Notes: generated by a model from the sequence alone, not told the origin. Counted from the stretch's first letter, positions 37,014-47,096 are shown. The stretch: DNA of 64,000 nt from Synechococcus sp. WH 8109 (GCF_000161795.2 NZ_CP006882.1:1550001-1614000), one strand, 5' to 3'. Made by a program: numbers and translations.

Positions 37014-38138
37014 ATGGTTTCGTCCATGCCTTCCGCCTCCGACCTGTTGGGAAATCGCTGCAGAGTTCTGGTCACCGGAGGTGCCGGCTTCATTGGAGGC
37101 GCCGTCATACGCAGGCTGTTGCAGGAGACCACAGTCACCGTCTTCAACCTCGACAAGATGGGCTATGCCAGCGACCTTTCCTCGATTGAGGAGGTGCTGA
37201 ACCAGCTGGGGGGCGCGGCGAACGATCGGCACAGGCTGCAGAAGGTGGATCTGACCAATGCAGCAGCCGTTGAGGCTGCGGTGCAGGAGGCCGACCCCGA
37301 TCTGGTGATGCACCTGGCAGCGGAAAGCCACGTGGATCGATCCATCTGCGGCCCCGGCGTGTTCATCGAGAGCAATGTCAACGGCACCTACAACCTCCTG
37401 CAGGCGGTGCGGAGCCACTACGAGGGCTTGAGCGGTGAACGCCGGGATGCCTTCCGGATGCACCACATCAGCACCGACGAAGTCTTTGGGTCCCTGGGCC
37501 CCGAGGGACGCTTCTCAGAGACAACGCCCTACGACCCCCGCAGCCCCTACTCCGCCAGCAAGGCGGCCAGTGATCACCTCGTTCAGGCCTGGCACCACAC
37601 CTTTGGGCTTCCTGTGGTGCTCACCAACTGTTCAAACAATTACGGCCCCTGGCAGTTCCCGGAAAAACTTATCCCCGTGGTCACCTTGAAGGCCGCTGGA
37701 GGTGAGTCGATTCCTCTCTACGGCGATGGGCTGAATGTGCGGGATTGGTTGTACGTGGAAGACCATGTCGATGCATTGCTTCTGGCGGCCTGCAAAGGAG
37801 CCTCGGGCCGCAGTTACTGCGTTGGCGGCCATGGTGAGCGCACCAACAAGGAGGTTGTTCACGCCATCTGCCAACAGTTGGATTTAAGTCGTCCTGCATC
37901 GGCTCCCCACGCCGACTTGATCACGCCGGTGACAGACCGTCCTGGCCACGACCGCCGCTACGCGATTGACCCAGGCCGCATCAGTTCCGAGCTGGGCTGG
38001 AGGCCTCGCCACAATGTGGAAGAGGGTCTAGCGGAGACCGTGCACTGGTACCTGTCTCATCAGGAATGGTGCAGCAAGGTGCGCGAGCGGGCGGGATATG
38101 ACGGCAGCAGATTGGGCATTGAAACGGTGAAGCAATAA
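37014..38138 (+). CDS. rmlB: dTDP-glucose 4,6-dehydratase
   Basis: A 374-residue extended SDR. VLVTGGAGFIGGAVIRRL is near the start, HLAAESHVDRSI near residue 100, HHISTDEVFGSLG near residue 149 and the catalytic YSASKAASDHLV near residue 180. It converts dTDP-glucose to the 4-keto-6-deoxy sugar, the second pathway step, although it is last in the cassette, 57 bases after rmlD. ATG 37014 or ATG 37026 may be used. The product feeds cell-surface polysaccharide. Confidence 0.97.
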   Translation: MVSSMPSASDLLGNRCRVLVTGGAGFIGGAVIRRLLQETTVTVFNLDKMGYASDLSSIEEVLNQLGGAANDRHRLQKVDLTNAAAVEAAVQEADPDLVMHLAAESHVDRSICGPGVFIESNVNGTYNLLQAVRSHYEGLSGERRDAFRMHHISTDEVFGSLGPEGRFSETTPYDPRSPYSASKAASDHLVQAWHHTFGLPVVLTNCSNNYGPWQFPEKLIPVVTLKAAGGESIPLYGDGLNVRDWLYVEDHVDALLLAACKGASGRSYCVGGHGERTNKEVVHAICQQLDLSRPASAPHADLITPVTDRPGHDRRYAIDPGRISSELGWRPRHNVEEGLAETVHWYLSHQEWCSKVRERAGYDGSRLGIETVKQ

Positions 38139-38233
38139 GAGACAACACCGGACCGTTGATGCGGATCGACGCCACGACCAACGGACAATGATCACGGATG
38201 ATCGATGCAACGCCCGATCGCGCCGAGAATCCG

Positions 38234-39631
38234 ATGACGCAGCCGTTCAGGATTGAAACCGACAGCCTGGGGGGCATTGAGGTGTCGTCGGAAGCGCTCT
38301 GGGGAGCCCAGACCCAGCGCTCACTTCAGAACTTCGCCATCAGCGACGAACGGATCCCGCTCGAGATCATTCAGGCCCTGGCCTGGATCAAGCGCTCCTG
38401 CGCCTCGGTGAACGGCCAGCATGCGCTTCTGAGTCCTCAACAGGTTGAGCTGATCTGCACGGCCGCCGATGCCATTGCCGCTGGCCAGCACAACGATCAG
38501 TTCCCGCTGCGGGTCTGGCAGACCGGAAGCGGGACCCAGACCAACATGAACATCAACGAGGTGATCAGCAATCTGGCGTCTCAGGCTTCAGGCACCGCCC
38601 TCGGCAGCCACAGCCCAGTGCACCCGAATGACCACGTCAATCGGTCGCAATCCACCAATGATGTTTTTCCCGCAGCGATTCACGTCGCCGCGGCCAAGCA
38701 CCTGAAGGACGGGCTGCTGCCGGCGCTCGATGCCCTGGTGCAGGCCTTGGATACCAAAGCCCAGGCCTGGATGCCCATCGTCAAGATTGGCCGCACCCAT
38801 CTGCAGGATGCGGTGCCCCTGCGTCTAGGCGATGAAGTGGGCGCCTGGCGAGATCAACTCAAACAAGCCCAGGCATGGCTGGAGGACTGTCTGGTCAGCC
38901 TCGGCGATCTTCCCCTGGGGGGCACCGCAGTCGGCACGGGGTTGAACACGCCGACGGGCTTCCGTCATGCCGTTGCGGAAGAGCTGAGCCGGGTCGCTGG
39001 CATCAAGGTCCGTCCCGCTGACAACCTCTTCGCCGTGATGGCCGGCCATGATGCCCTCGTCCAAGCGATGGGCCAACTTCGCCTGCTGGCGGTGGCCCTG
39101 CTCCGGATCGCCAACGACGTGCGGCTGCTTGGATGTGGCCCCCGGGCGGGTCTGGGCGAGTTGCGGCTGCCCGCCAACGAACCCGGCAGCTCGATCATGC
39201 CAGGGAAAATCAATCCCACCCAGTGCGAAGCTATGGCCATGGTCTGCACCCAGGTGATCGGTCTCGATGGCGCCGTGGCAGCCGCTGGCGCAGGCGGCCA
39301 TCTGCAGATGAATGTCTACAAGCCCTTGATCGGCTTCAACCTGCTGCAGTCAATCCGCATGCTCAAAGACGCCATGACCAGCTTCCGCCAGAACCTGGTG
39401 GAGGGTTTGGAGCCGGATCGGGAGCAGATTCAGCGGTTCGTGGATCGCTCCTTGATGCTGGTCACCTCCTTGACCCCGAGGATTGGTTACGAGAAGGCCA
39501 GTGCCATCGCTCAGCATGCCCACCATCAGGGGTTGACGCTGAAGGATGCTGCCTTGGAGCTCGGCCACATCAGCGAAGCCGACTTTGATCAACAGGTGAA
39601 TCCCGGCGCCATGGCCGCTCCGGACGCCTGA
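38234..39631 (+). CDS. fumC: Fumarate hydratase class II
   Basis: A 465-residue FumC. It starts MTQPFRIETDSLGGIEV and contains the superfamily signature GSSIMPGKINPTQCEAM (~res 319-335), plus TGSGTQTNMNINEV (~res 98-111) and the catalytic-His region GRTHLQDAVPL. It interconverts fumarate and malate. ATG 38234 is the family-like start; an ATG 12 codons upstream is unlikely. It ends two bases from the convergent helicase gene. Confidence 0.97.
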   Translation: MTQPFRIETDSLGGIEVSSEALWGAQTQRSLQNFAISDERIPLEIIQALAWIKRSCASVNGQHALLSPQQVELICTAADAIAAGQHNDQFPLRVWQTGSGTQTNMNINEVISNLASQASGTALGSHSPVHPNDHVNRSQSTNDVFPAAIHVAAAKHLKDGLLPALDALVQALDTKAQAWMPIVKIGRTHLQDAVPLRLGDEVGAWRDQLKQAQAWLEDCLVSLGDLPLGGTAVGTGLNTPTGFRHAVAEELSRVAGIKVRPADNLFAVMAGHDALVQAMGQLRLLAVALLRIANDVRLLGCGPRAGLGELRLPANEPGSSIMPGKINPTQCEAMAMVCTQVIGLDGAVAAAGAGGHLQMNVYKPLIGFNLLQSIRMLKDAMTSFRQNLVEGLEPDREQIQRFVDRSLMLVTSLTPRIGYEKASAIAQHAHHQGLTLKDAALELGHISEADFDQQVNPGAMAAPDA

Positions 39632-39633
39632 AC

Positions 39634-42409
39634 TCAGGCGGCCCGCTCCGTTGCCGGGTTGAGCGCAGCGGAGGCTGGCACCAGATCCTCGGCTTCAGCC
39701 ACGGGGAAACGGTTGATCGCTTTCAGAGCCTGACGCGCATGGCTGCGCAGTTGCTCGCTGATCGCTTCGCAGTAGGGCACCTGGGCCAGAAGATCCACGG
39801 TGCGGCGCATGATGCGCACCACATCACCCTCATCCAGGGACGTGTTGGCGATCAGATCGCTCCAGGACGTTCCCCGCGCCCAGGCATCCACAAGGCCCAT
39901 GAGCTCGGGTTCCCACCAGGCCGGCACCACCACACCGGCGCGGGCCTGGGCCCGCAGCAGCTCGCGACGCAGACCCGAAAGATCCTGCAGGGCTTCCTCA
40001 GCCGCCGCAGGCGGTGGGAAGCCACTCCACAGGTCGGGGCGGTTGACCTCGGTGCTGATCGCCTCGAACACCGCTGCCAGGTCGGGGGGGGGAGAGGTCA
40101 TCGAGATGGCCACTCATCAGCGCCAGCCCCAGCCAGAGTTCGTTGTCGCCCCGCAAGGCAGCAACGGTGCGGCCGATCTCCGTGGGATCCAGCTCATCGA
40201 GGCATCCGAAGTGCTGCAGGATCTCCATCAAGGCCAGGAAGGTCTCCCAGTGACGGTTGGCCCGCTGATGCAACAGCTGCTGCCGTTCAGCGATCTCCAG
40301 CTCCAGATCTTCCATGCGCCGGCGGTGCTTCTTCAGCTGTTTGCGATCTCCCCAGCGATGGGCCGGATGCTGCTCCTGCTCCTGCTCCAGACCCCGCACC
40401 AGCCGGGCCTGGGTCAACACCTCCCCAGCCAGGTCATATTGCGGGGTGGTCATGTCGTGGCGCCGGGCCATATGGGCCACGGCTAAAGCCAAACCACCAC
40501 TGGCCTGATCGCCATGACGCAACTCACCGGATCGGGACAGCTCCGGGATATCCAGCCCATCCACCTGCAGACAACTGAGCTCCGCATGGATGCTCACCAC
40601 GGCCTGACAGGGCAGCAAAATCCAGACGTTTTCATCGGTCAGGCAGAGCAGCAGCGGGAACTGACCGGGCCCCTTCACCTTCTCAACAATTACCGCGGGC
40701 GCGACGCGACCCCGCAGCTGCGGCGATTTGAGGCTGACCAGGGTGCCGGTGCTGGCGAACTGCAGGGCCATCGTCAGCTCATTGGCCAGCGTCTCCTCGG
40801 CCTGCTGTTGAAGGATGCGGAGCAAGCGCCGCTCTTCGCGGAGCCGCCCACGCATTTTTTCGTAGTCCTCAAAGTCTTCCCAAGGGATGTCGCCGGCGAC
40901 GCCCTCCAGCTGGCTGAGTTGCAACCGCAGCTGGGACAGGTTCTCCTCGTCCTCCACAAGGTCAAGCCCCGCCAGGTAGCGGCCAAAACTGCGCTCCACC
41001 AGCTCCCTGGCCTTGGCCAGATCGTGGCGCTGCAGCAGGTTGAGAACCATGCCGTAGCTGGGGGTGAACTGGCTCACCAGGGGGTCGGCTGGACTTGTCG
41101 CCAGCTGACCAGCTTCACGCACACCTTCGAACCGGCTTTGCACCGTCACGACGTAGCCCTGAGAGTCGAGGCCCCGCCGGCCGGCCCGGCCGGCCATCTG
41201 GAGGAACTCACTGCCCATCAGCGGGCGATGCCCCCGCTCGGTGCGCTTGGAGAGGGCCGCAATAACCGTGCTGCGGGCCGGCATGTTGATGCCCGCCGCC
41301 AGGGTCTCCGTGGCAAAGACCACCTTCACCAACCCCTGCTGGAAGAGCTCTTCGATCAACTCCTTCCAGGCGGGCAGAACACCGGCGTGGTGGGCAGCGA
41401 TGCCCCGAAGCAGCGCATCAGCGTGAATTCCATCCCGAACGGCCTCGGGGTTGTCGTGGCTGTAGGCGGTTAGGCGCTCCTTGATCCGCGCCTGCTCCTC
41501 CTGGGTCACCAGGCACTGCACCCCCAGGTCCCGCACCGCCTTGTCACAACTGCGCCGGCTGAAGATGAAATAGATGGCCGGGAGCATCTGCCGCTCCGCC
41601 ATCTGAGCCACAACAAAACTGATCGGTGGTGGCTCGGGTTGAGGCGGCCTCTGGGAACGCCCTTTGCGCTTGTGCCCCTTGGGCGCGCGCCAGACCTTGC
41701 AGTTGGGATGAAGACCCGTACCGGCTTCGTTCAGCAGTGGATGCAACCCCTTGGCACTGCAGAAGCTGAACTGCAGTGGCACCGGCCGGTGGTCACTCAT
41801 CACCAACGTTGTCGGACCATGAACCTTCTCGATCCAGTCGGTCAGCTGCCCGGCATTGGCCACGGTCGCGGAGAGCGCCACCAGCTGCACCGTGGGTGGG
41901 CAGTGAATGATCGACTCCTCCCAGACCGTGCCGCGCTGGGAGTCGTTCATGTAGTGGCACTCGTCGAGCACCACTGCTTCCACATCAGCCAGGGGATCGT
42001 CGTGCTCATCCGCCTCGGCGTAGAGCATGTTGCGGAAGATCTCCGTGGTCATCACCACGATGGAGGCCTCGCGATTCACACTGAGGTCACCGGTCATCAA
42101 ACCCACGTTCTCCGCACCAAACTGATCGCGGAAATCGCGCAGTTTCTGGTTGGAGAGAGCCTTCAGAGGTGTGGTGTAGAAGACCTTCTGGCCGTGGGCC
42201 AGGGCACGATGAATGGCGTATTCACCGATCAGGGTTTTGCCGGATCCTGTGGGGGCACTGACCACGACCGAATGTCCCTGGTTGAGAGCATCCATGGCCT
42301 CCAGCTGGAAATCATCCAGCGGGAAGGGAAAAATTTCTGAGGGATTCAGTGGGACACTGCGATCGACATCGGGCTCTGATCGGGGGGTGGCCGGTGTCGA
42401 TTGGTTCAT
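39634..42409 (-). pseudogene. Ski2/Mtr4-like DExH RNA helicase with a frameshift in a G9 run
   Basis: The main frame (39998-42409, 803 residues) has a full SF2 helicase core: SAPTGSGKT (~res 50-58), DECHYMND (~res 150-157), ALSATVANA and QMAGRAGRRG. It ends in an unrelated tail after HLDDLSPP. The missing C-terminal DSHCT domain, with TSLDEGDVVRIMRRTVDLLAQ, lies in the next frame (39634-40113). The switch point is a nine-base G run on the plus strand at 40084-40092. With eight bases the frame would be continuous and give about 924 residues. Family members unwind structured RNA for decay or processing. A true mutation, slippage or a sequence error are all possible. Confidence 0.85.
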
Positions 42410-42497
42410 CGAATGATCTTAAGGAGCCTGGCTGATCTCTCTTTTCAAACAAGCGATAAGCCGCGCCAATGCAATCAATCAGATATGCAGACCTCCT

Positions 42498-42577
42498 TTG
42501 ACGAAACCTAGCAACATCATAAAAAATAATGAAGAGAATGCTTCGAGCTTTGGTGAAACCACCGGAGCTTTTTTTTT
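42498..42577 (+). ncRNA. Possible small RNA ending at an orphan terminator
   Basis: A strong intrinsic terminator (42547-42577) points rightward, but no plus-strand gene precedes it; the helicase gene to the left runs the other way. Upstream there is TTGACG (42498-42503) and, 16 bases later, TAAAAA, which could form a promoter with a start near 42532. The transcript would be about 45 bases, with a small GAAG/CTTC hairpin before the terminator. It does not match Yfr1 (no ACUCCUCAC motif). Confidence 0.4.
42547..42577 (+). terminator. Strong rho-independent terminator without an upstream gene
   Basis: GCTTTGGTG and CACCGGAGC form a 9-bp stem (two wobbles) around AAAC and are followed at once by nine T. 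It lies in the 240-base gap between the divergent helicase gene and a small plus-strand gene. Confidence 0.8.
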
Positions 42578-42653
42578 GCCTGCCTCCGCTGCGGCGAAGG
42601 GTGACAGGGGCACTGCGCCAGTGCCATGACAGAGGGGATTGGGGCCACCGCCT

Positions 42654-42884
42654 GTGACCAGCACTCAGCTCACCAAGCCGCGGCCGGCTGAAGACACCCT
42701 GATCGATGCCCTGAGGGGCTGCCGCGACGTGAAGGAGCTCAAGGCCCTCGAACAACGCCTGGCATCCACCACCGATGCGCCACCGCTGTTCACTTGGATC
42801 TGCGATCTGCTCGTGGCACGACGCATCTCCCGTGGCCTCGCCGCCCGCCTGCTGTTCGAACTCCACGACGGGGGCTCGACCTAG
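42654..42884 (+). CDS. Hypothetical 76-residue protein
   Basis: A small soluble, helical-looking protein (TLIDALRGCRDVKELKALE, then WICDLLVARRISRGLAARLL) with two cysteines. I do not recognise a family. GTG 42654 is chosen; TTG 42639 is in the same frame but would sit directly on the AGAGGGG that could serve as ribosome binding site. It ends nine bases from the convergent transporter gene. Confidence 0.5.
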   Translation: MTSTQLTKPRPAEDTLIDALRGCRDVKELKALEQRLASTTDAPPLFTWICDLLVARRISRGLAARLLFELHDGGST

Positions 42885-42893
42885 GGCGACAGG

Positions 42894-43814
42894 CTATAGC
42901 GAGCGGCGCCTCCAGACGGCGGCAAGGGCACTACCGATCAGGCAGTGAATCACCGCAGAGATGGCACCCGGCAACGCCGTGAGGGGACTGGCGAACCCAC
43001 CATTGCGGGCGAGCACCACAGCCAGTCCTGAGTTCTGCATGCCCACCTCGATGCTGATGGTCCGCTGGGCCTGCACGCTCTGCCCCGCCAGCCGGGGAAT
43101 CAGCCAGCCGAGCAGGAAGCCGCCGCCATGCAGCAGCAGGCAAGCCAGGATGAGCACGGCCCCCTGCTGACGCAGCAAAGCCGTCTGGCTGCCCACGATG
43201 CTGGAGACGATCATCACGATGGCCATCACCGCCAGGGGAGGCATCACCGGCTCAATCCGCTGGGCCACACCGGGCAGACCACGCTTGAGCACCACCCCAA
43301 CGGTGACCGGCAGCAACACCACCTGAAGCACGGCCAGGAACAGGGCCCAACCGTCCACCGGCACGTACTGGCTGGCCAACACCTGCGTGAGACGCGGGGT
43401 CAACACCACCGCCGCCAGGGTGCTGATCGAGGTCATGACCACCGACAGCGCCACATCGCCACGGCCGATCAGAGCCACAACATTGCTGGCGGTCCCCCCA
43501 GGGCAGCAGCCGACCAGAATCAAGCCCACCGCAAGCGGGGCAGGCAGATGAAGAGCCGCCGCGATCACAGCGGCAAGGGCCGGCATCACGAGGAACTGCA
43601 CCAGCACCCCCAGCAGCATGGCGCGGGGGCGTCGACCAACCCTCACGAAATCAGCGGGTGTCAACCCGACGCCCATGCCGAGCATGATCACGCCGAGTCC
43701 AAGGGCGATCAGTGGCCCCTTGAACCAGATGAACAGCGGGGGATGCAGCAAGGCCAGCAGCGCTCCCAGCAACGTCCAAAGCGGAAAGAACAGAGTGAAA
43801 CGCTCCCAGGTCAT
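42894..43814 (-). CDS. Bile acid:sodium symporter (BASS) family transporter
   Basis: A 306-residue membrane protein with about nine to ten spans. It has the BASS signature GCCPGGTASNVVALIGRGD (~res 101-119) and, near the C-terminus, SIEVGMQNSGLAVVLA. Family members in plants and bacteria move pyruvate, 2-oxo acids, pantothenate or bile acids with sodium; the substrate here is unknown. I chose ATG 43814 (MTWERFTLFF) because a start at 43880 would overlap the divergent bioF start. Confidence 0.9.
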   Translation of the reverse strand: MTWERFTLFFPLWTLLGALLALLHPPLFIWFKGPLIALGLGVIMLGMGVGLTPADFVRVGRRPRAMLLGVLVQFLVMPALAAVIAAALHLPAPLAVGLILVGCCPGGTASNVVALIGRGDVALSVVMTSISTLAAVVLTPRLTQVLASQYVPVDGWALFLAVLQVVLLPVTVGVVLKRGLPGVAQRIEPVMPPLAVMAIVMIVSSIVGSQTALLRQQGAVLILACLLLHGGGFLLGWLIPRLAGQSVQAQRTISIEVGMQNSGLAVVLARNGGFASPLTALPGAISAVIHCLIGSALAAVWRRRSL

Positions 43815-43868
43815 GACGATCAGAGGACTGCGGCCATCCTTGTTCAGGGCGGATTCCAGACTGTTGTA

Positions 43869-45008
43869 ATGCGGGACCATGCTTCTCCCATCCCTTCAGC
43901 CCGCCGCCGACGCCTGCGGAGCTTGAACTCCGGCCAGGAGCCCTGGCAGCTGCAGGATCCTGCCGGAGCCGGCCAGCTCGTTGATCTGGCTAGCAACGAC
44001 TACCTCGGGCTCAGCCGTCATCCCGATGTGCTCGCAGCGGCATCTGAGGCCATGGCCTCAGATGGCCTCGGTGCCGGTGGATCTCGCCTGATCACCGGAA
44101 CCCGACCACGCCATCTGGAGCTGGAAGCAGCACTCGCCACCTGGCTAAACCGGGACCGGGCGCTGCTATTCCCCAGCGGATTTCAAGCCAACATTGCCGC
44201 CTTAACGGCCCTGAGTGACAGGCACACCACGGTGTTGGTGGACCGGCTGATCCACCACTCGCTGCTGGCCGGCGTCCGCACCAGTGGGGCGCGGCTGCAA
44301 CGCTTTGCCCACAACGATCTTGAAGATCTCGACCAGCGGCTGCAGCGGCTCAAGCCGACAACACGACCGCCACTGGTGGTAACTGAAAGCCTGTTCAGCA
44401 TGGAAGGCACCAGCCCTGATCTGCAGGGCATGGCCGACCTTTGTGCCCACCACGGTGCACAGCTGCTGGTGGACGAAGCCCATGGCCTGGGGGTCCTGGG
44501 GCCCGGCGGCCGTGGGCTTTGCCATGGGCTCCAACGGCCAATGGCCTTGGTGTGCGGCACCTTCGGCAAAGCCTTCGGCAGCGGAGGTGCGTTTCTAGCT
44601 GGAGACAACACCACGATGGAGCTGCTGCTGCAAACAAGTGGGGCCTTCCGCTACACCACGGCCCTGGCCCCACCGCTGGTTGCGGGAGCCCAGGCTTCCC
44701 TGCGCTTGATCCAATCCCACCCCAACTGGGGAAGCAAGCTGAGCCAGCGCTCGGAACGCTGGAGGACGGCGCTGGCGCACCAGGGCTGGGCGAAACCAGC
44801 AGGGCACGGCCCAGTTCTCCCCCTGTTGGTCGGGGACGACCAGGACGCGCTCGACCTTCAGCAAAAGCTGGAGCAGGCGGGGCTGCTGTCTGTGGCGATC
44901 CGGCCGCCCACCGTGTCGGAGGGGACCGCCCGTTTGCGCCTGGTGCTGCGGCGGGACCTGCCGGAGGGCACATTGGAGCAACTGCTCGCAGCCCTCGGCT
45001 CTCGATGA
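43869..45008 (+). CDS. bioF: 8-amino-7-oxononanoate synthase
   Basis: A 379-residue PLP enzyme of the alpha-oxoamine synthase family. LASNDYLGLSRHPDV (~res 40-54), DEAHGLGVLGPGGRG (~res 203-217) and the PLP lysine in CGTFGKAFGSGGAFLAG (~res 230-246) are visible. It condenses pimeloyl-ACP with alanine, the first step that builds the biotin ring precursor. The frame is open for 740 bases upstream, antisense to the transporter gene; ATG 43869 is the start that gives family length. It overlaps the next gene by four bases. Confidence 0.95.
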   Translation: MRDHASPIPSARRRRLRSLNSGQEPWQLQDPAGAGQLVDLASNDYLGLSRHPDVLAAASEAMASDGLGAGGSRLITGTRPRHLELEAALATWLNRDRALLFPSGFQANIAALTALSDRHTTVLVDRLIHHSLLAGVRTSGARLQRFAHNDLEDLDQRLQRLKPTTRPPLVVTESLFSMEGTSPDLQGMADLCAHHGAQLLVDEAHGLGVLGPGGRGLCHGLQRPMALVCGTFGKAFGSGGAFLAGDNTTMELLLQTSGAFRYTTALAPPLVAGAQASLRLIQSHPNWGSKLSQRSERWRTALAHQGWAKPAGHGPVLPLLVGDDQDALDLQQKLEQAGLLSVAIRPPTVSEGTARLRLVLRRDLPEGTLEQLLAALGSR

Positions 45009-45694
45009 TGCAGGTCCTGGCGATGCATGGTTGGGCTGGCCAGGCCGGCACCTGGTCCCACTGGCGTCAACGTTTTGAAGATGGTGGAGCGAAATGGTCC
45101 AGCGCGGACCGGGGCTACGACGGCGGTGAGGCCGTTGCTCCGGCATGGCCCCCCGGCCCAGGACACAATCTGTTGATCGCCCACTCCCTGGGGCTGCACC
45201 TGCTGCCGGCAGCTGTTCTGGCGCAGGCCGATGCGGTAGTGCTGCTGGGCAGCTTCAGGGCCTTCGTGCCCCAAGGACGGGCAGGGCGGGCGGTGGCGGT
45301 GGCTCTGAAGGGGATGCAGGCGGCTCTGGGCACCGACCAGGAACAGACGATGCTCGAACGCTTCCTCGACAAAGCCGCTTCACCCAATGCCCGCAGCGCC
45401 CTGCCCCCAGCCCCCCTGCTGCAGGGTTTGACGAGCCTGGGGCGCCAGCGGCTGCAGCAGGATCTGGAGCTTCTGGCGCGCTGCCAGAGCCTGCCAAAAG
45501 GCTGGCCTGAAGCGGTGCCAGTGCTGGTGGTGCAGGGCGAACAGGACGCTGTGGTGCACGCCGCATCGGCGCAGCAGCTGATCGATGACCTCGGAGCGCA
45601 GCCGCTGACCCTGCATCGGGATCCGAATTGGGGCCACGCACTGATCACACCAACGGTGCTCTCGGTGGTGCTGCAATGGCTGGAAGCCCTGTGA
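45005..45694 (+). CDS. bioH: BioH-like alpha/beta hydrolase of the biotin operon
   Basis: A 229-residue alpha/beta hydrolase. The nucleophile is in IAHSLGLHLL, the acid in VQGEQDAVV and the histidine in NWGHALI, so the triad is complete. Its place between bioF and bioC suggests the job of BioH/BioG: removing the methyl group from pimeloyl-ACP methyl ester once chain elongation is done. Sequence identity to E. coli BioH looks low, so this is from context. ATG 45005 overlaps the bioF stop (ATGA); a second ATG follows at 45008. Confidence 0.82.
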   Translation: MMQVLAMHGWAGQAGTWSHWRQRFEDGGAKWSSADRGYDGGEAVAPAWPPGPGHNLLIAHSLGLHLLPAAVLAQADAVVLLGSFRAFVPQGRAGRAVAVALKGMQAALGTDQEQTMLERFLDKAASPNARSALPPAPLLQGLTSLGRQRLQQDLELLARCQSLPKGWPEAVPVLVVQGEQDAVVHAASAQQLIDDLGAQPLTLHRDPNWGHALITPTVLSVVLQWLEAL

Positions 45695-46440
45695 TTCGCC
45701 CCGACGAGGTGCTGGAACGCTTCAGTCGCGCAGCACCGACCTACGCAGGCGAAGCGTTGCTGCAACGGGCTATGGCCTGGCGCCTGGCCCAACTGAGCCG
45801 TCGCTACTCCATCCGGCGCGGCCTGTGGGCTGACCTGGGCAGCGGCACCGGTCATCTGGCCGCAGCCCTGGAAGTCGCTCATCCAGGGCAGCAGGTGATC
45901 CGCCTTGACGGAAGTGCCGCCATGTTGAACAGCCACCCCTATGGAACACACACCCTGCGGCATGACCTGAGCCACGGGTTACCGGACTGGAGTGAGCCAC
46001 CGCAACTGCTGGCCTCCAGCTTTGTTTTGCATTGGTTGCCGGATCCAGCCCAGCAGCTTCGGCGTTGGGTGGATGCACTGCCGAAGGGGGGCTGGCTGGC
46101 CCTGGCGGTGCCGGTGGCTGGAAGTTTTCCGCAATGGCAGCACGCCGCCCGGGCAGCGAATCAAACCTGCACGGCCTTGTCCATGCCGGTGCGGGAGCAA
46201 CTGATGGCAGCCTTGCCGGATGGCGCGGTGCAACGGGACGAGTGCCTGAGCTTCACCCAAAACGCCGGCAATCCACTGCGGCTGCTGCGACCGATGAGCA
46301 ACATCGGCGCCTCCGTCACCAACGGGGGCCAGCTCTCCCCAGGACAATGGAAGGCCATATTCCGGGCTTGGCCCCAAGCCGATGCATCAACCGGGTTCGC
46401 CCTGACCTGGAGGATGTGGGTCCTGATGGTGAAGCGATGA
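45676..46440 (+). CDS. bioC: Malonyl-ACP O-methyltransferase BioC
   Basis: A 254-residue SAM methyltransferase. The BioC-type start FSRAAPTYAGEALLQRAMA is near residue 14, motif I WADLGSGTGHLAAAL near residue 42, and SSFVLHWLPDPAQQLRRW follows near residue 114. BioC caps malonyl-ACP with a methyl group so that fatty acid synthesis can build the pimeloyl chain. It overlaps bioH by 19 bases and bioD by four. Confidence 0.92.
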   Translation: MAGSPVIRPDEVLERFSRAAPTYAGEALLQRAMAWRLAQLSRRYSIRRGLWADLGSGTGHLAAALEVAHPGQQVIRLDGSAAMLNSHPYGTHTLRHDLSHGLPDWSEPPQLLASSFVLHWLPDPAQQLRRWVDALPKGGWLALAVPVAGSFPQWQHAARAANQTCTALSMPVREQLMAALPDGAVQRDECLSFTQNAGNPLRLLRPMSNIGASVTNGGQLSPGQWKAIFRAWPQADASTGFALTWRMWVLMVKR

Positions 46441-47096
46441 ACGGCAGCGTCAGTCGCCTGGTGGTATGCGGAACCGACACGGACGTCGGCAAAACCGTGG
46501 TGAGCGCGTGGCTCGTGCAGGGGCTTCAGGCCAGCTACTGGAAACCGGTGCAGAGCGGACTGGAGGGCGGCGGTGACCGCGAGCGGGTGCGGCAGCTGTT
46601 GAACCTCCCGCCGGAACGGATGCTGCCCGAGGCCTATGCCTTCCGAGAGCCGGTCTCCCCCCACTGGGCCGCCGAACTGGACGACACGCCACTCGACCCA
46701 GTCCAACTCGCCATTCCCCAGCATCAGGGATCCCTGGTGGTCGAGACAGCTGGAGGGTTGATGGTGCCCCTCACCCGCAACTGGCTCCAGATCGATCAAC
46801 TGGTGGAGTGGCAGTTGCCCATCGTTCTAGTGGCCCGCAGTGGACTGGGTACCCTTAACCACACCCTGCTCAGCCTGGAAGCGCTGAGACGGCGGAATCT
46901 CAAAGTCTTGGGACTGATCCTCAACGGCCCCCGCCACGCCGACAACCCGGGGACCCTCAAGCAGTTCGGTGACGTCCCCGTTCTGGCGCAGCTCTTCCCC
47001 CAGGCCTCCCTCTCAGCAACGGTTCTGGAGCGGCTTTGGCACGAGCAGAATCTCACCACTACATTCCGAGAAGTGTTGAAGCGCTCGTCCCCGTGA
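46437..47096 (+). CDS. bioD: Dethiobiotin synthetase
   Basis: A 219-residue P-loop enzyme with VCGTDTDVGKTVVSAWL at the start (P-loop GTDTDVGKT), YWKPVQSG near residue 33 and VETAGGLMVPL near residue 101. It closes the ureido ring using ATP and CO2. It overlaps bioC by four bases (ATGA) and the following small gene by four bases (GTGA). Confidence 0.96.
   Translation: MNGSVSRLVVCGTDTDVGKTVVSAWLVQGLQASYWKPVQSGLEGGGDRERVRQLLNLPPERMLPEAYAFREPVSPHWAAELDDTPLDPVQLAIPQHQGSLVVETAGGLMVPLTRNWLQIDQLVEWQLPIVLVARSGLGTLNHTLLSLEALRRRNLKVLGLILNGPRHADNPGTLKQFGDVPVLAQLFPQASLSATVLERLWHEQNLTTTFREVLKRSSP

Noticed and set aside
43128-43868. Upstream extension of the bioF frame
   Set aside because: It runs antisense to the BASS transporter gene and is Gln/His-rich junk; BioF family length fits ATG 43869.
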